Both the position numbers and the translations under genes were made by a program. Under the pieces are notes generated by a model. It made no database searches and was not told the origin of the DNA. It saw nothing but the letters and a program-made list of their open reading frames with translations. Positions 63,465 through 64,000 of a stretch of DNA of 64,000 nt are shown here, piece after piece (position 1 is the stretch's first letter; the number at the start of each line of letters is the position of its first letter). Location: the NCBI RefSeq assembly GCF_000421585.1, contig NZ_ATXH01000007.1:26567-90566 (forward strand). The letters run 5' to 3'. The stretch is from Thermodesulfatator atlanticus DSM 21156. GTDB taxonomy: Bacteria; Desulfobacterota; Thermodesulfobacteria; Thermodesulfobacteriales; Thermodesulfatatoraceae.

Positions 63465-63508
63465 GGGATCCGTTCCCATTTTTCGGCCCGAAAAATGGGA
63501 ACGGATCC
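63465..63508. repeat. GGATCCGTTCCC hairpin, perfect, head-to-head
   Basis: GGGATCCGTTCCCATTTTTCG (first 20: GGGATCCGTTCCCATTTTTC) pairs perfectly with its inverted copy; the loop is GGCC. No shell sequences surround it. Confidence 0.9.
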
Positions 63509-63539
63509 TTGATCAGGGAGCTGGTTTGCGAGAGCCTTT

Positions 63540-63891
63540 TTGTGTGTCATTGCGAGCGAAGCGAAGCAATCTCATGAGACCGCCACGGGGACTGCGTCGC
63601 CTCGTGATGGGCGAAGGGCTGAAGGAGCCCCCATTTTTGTCATTCCGAAGAAACGATTCTCTTTTGTCATTCTGAGGGAGCGCAAGCGACCGAAGAATCC
63701 ATTAATGGATCCTTCGCCTACGGCTCAGGATGACGGGAAGAAGCTTCGGCTCAGGATGACGGAAAGAGGAGTGGATCCCTTCGCCTTCGGCTCAGGGCAG
63801 GCTCTTCGCTATGCTCAGGATGACGACTTACCACCCGTCATTCTGAGGGAGCGAAGCGACTGAAGAATCTATTAATGGATCCTTCGCTTCG
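63540..63891. repeat. CATTGCGAGCGAA and GTCATTCTGAGG palindromic repeats
   Basis: GTCATTGCGAGCGAAGCGAA (63546 onward) is followed by at least three GTCATTCTGAGGGAGCG / CTTCGCTCAGGATGAC dyads. A frame across them (63540-63863) is a repeat translation and not a gene. Confidence 0.8.
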
Positions 63892-64000
63892 CTCAGGATG
63901 ACGGGAAGAAGGAGCTTCGGCTCAGGATGACAGGAAGAAGGAGCTTCGGCTCAGGATGACGGAAAGAAGGAGCTTCGGCTCAGGATGACAGGAAGAAGGA
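63892..64000. repeat. 29-bp tandem repeat running off the window
   Basis: CTCAGGATGAC(A/G)GGAAG begins at 63892, 63921, 63950 and 63979, an exact 29-base period. It is one half of the CTCAGGATGAC dyad plus GAAGGAGCTTCGG. There are no spacers between units. Confidence 0.85.

Noticed and set aside
63892..64000. 29-bp tandem repeat that could be mistaken for a CRISPR array
   Set aside because: Units are contiguous without spacers, and no cas genes are in the window; the unit is half of an interspersed dyad repeat.

Overview
The window reads as chromosome of a Gram-negative, probably thermophilic and anaerobic bacterium. BamA, LolC/LolD, a TolC/RND efflux system and an O-antigen-type cluster show an outer membrane. 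A Re-citrate-synthase-like enzyme, LarB, CarD and Lys/Glu-rich, compact proteins fit the Desulfobacterota/Thermodesulfobacteriota; this assignment is inference from gene content, not from a marker gene.

Layout. 1-9975: a TPR protein, a thioesterase and a TrmH-type methyltransferase, then a minus-strand trio (unknown protein, larB, fused spmA-spmB) divergent from a plus-strand tripartite RND efflux operon. 10009-19835 (minus): a Re-citrate-synthase-like enzyme with a C-terminal Cache domain, a TauE/SafE permease, RNase P RNA, and a tight operon purA - biotin carboxylase - fused carboxyltransferase - biotin carrier - birA, i.e. a complete acetyl-CoA-carboxylase set. 20039-30674: moeA, PIN-TRAM protein, carD, pth, rplY, prs, ispE, DUF1844, UspA, an archaeal-type ATPase, mog/moaB and an EF-G-like GTPase. 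30772-38550 (minus): lysS-lolC-lolD-bamA with a UvrD-type helicase upstream. 38623-53418: DUF1703 ATPase/nuclease, TtcA-like protein, a multi-OB-fold phosphoesterase lipoprotein, FmdB, a Zn-peptidase-like protein, pheA, SNase, radical SAM/SPASM protein, K+ channel, MltD, tRNA-Lys and a frameshifted chemoreceptor. 53500-56250: a decayed, repeat-rich zone with a RAYT/IS200-like transposase. 56272-63330: a surface-polysaccharide cluster (two sulfotransferases, flippase, two GT4 glycosyltransferases, O-antigen ligase/polymerase) with an AT-rich core. 63331-64000: repeats running off the window.

The most distinctive feature is a family of small palindromic elements across the window. One layer is a 20-nt arm, GGATCCGTTCCCATTTTTCG, arranged as hairpins. 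The other is a MITE-like shell with ends GAGACCTTTGCAAAA / TTTTGCAAAGGTCTC, which in several copies encloses the hairpin. Many copies sit directly after stop codons. The RAYT transposase is flanked by arms, carries one in frame inside its own gene, and is the only place where arms are joined in the opposite (tail-to-tail) order. One shell lies exactly between lolD and bamA and has probably displaced the bamA ribosome-binding site. Other repeat families (GTCATTCTGAGG / CTCAGGATGAC; CATTGCGAGCGAA; CAGTGATCAGTGA / AAGGGCGAAAGGC) fill the decayed zones.
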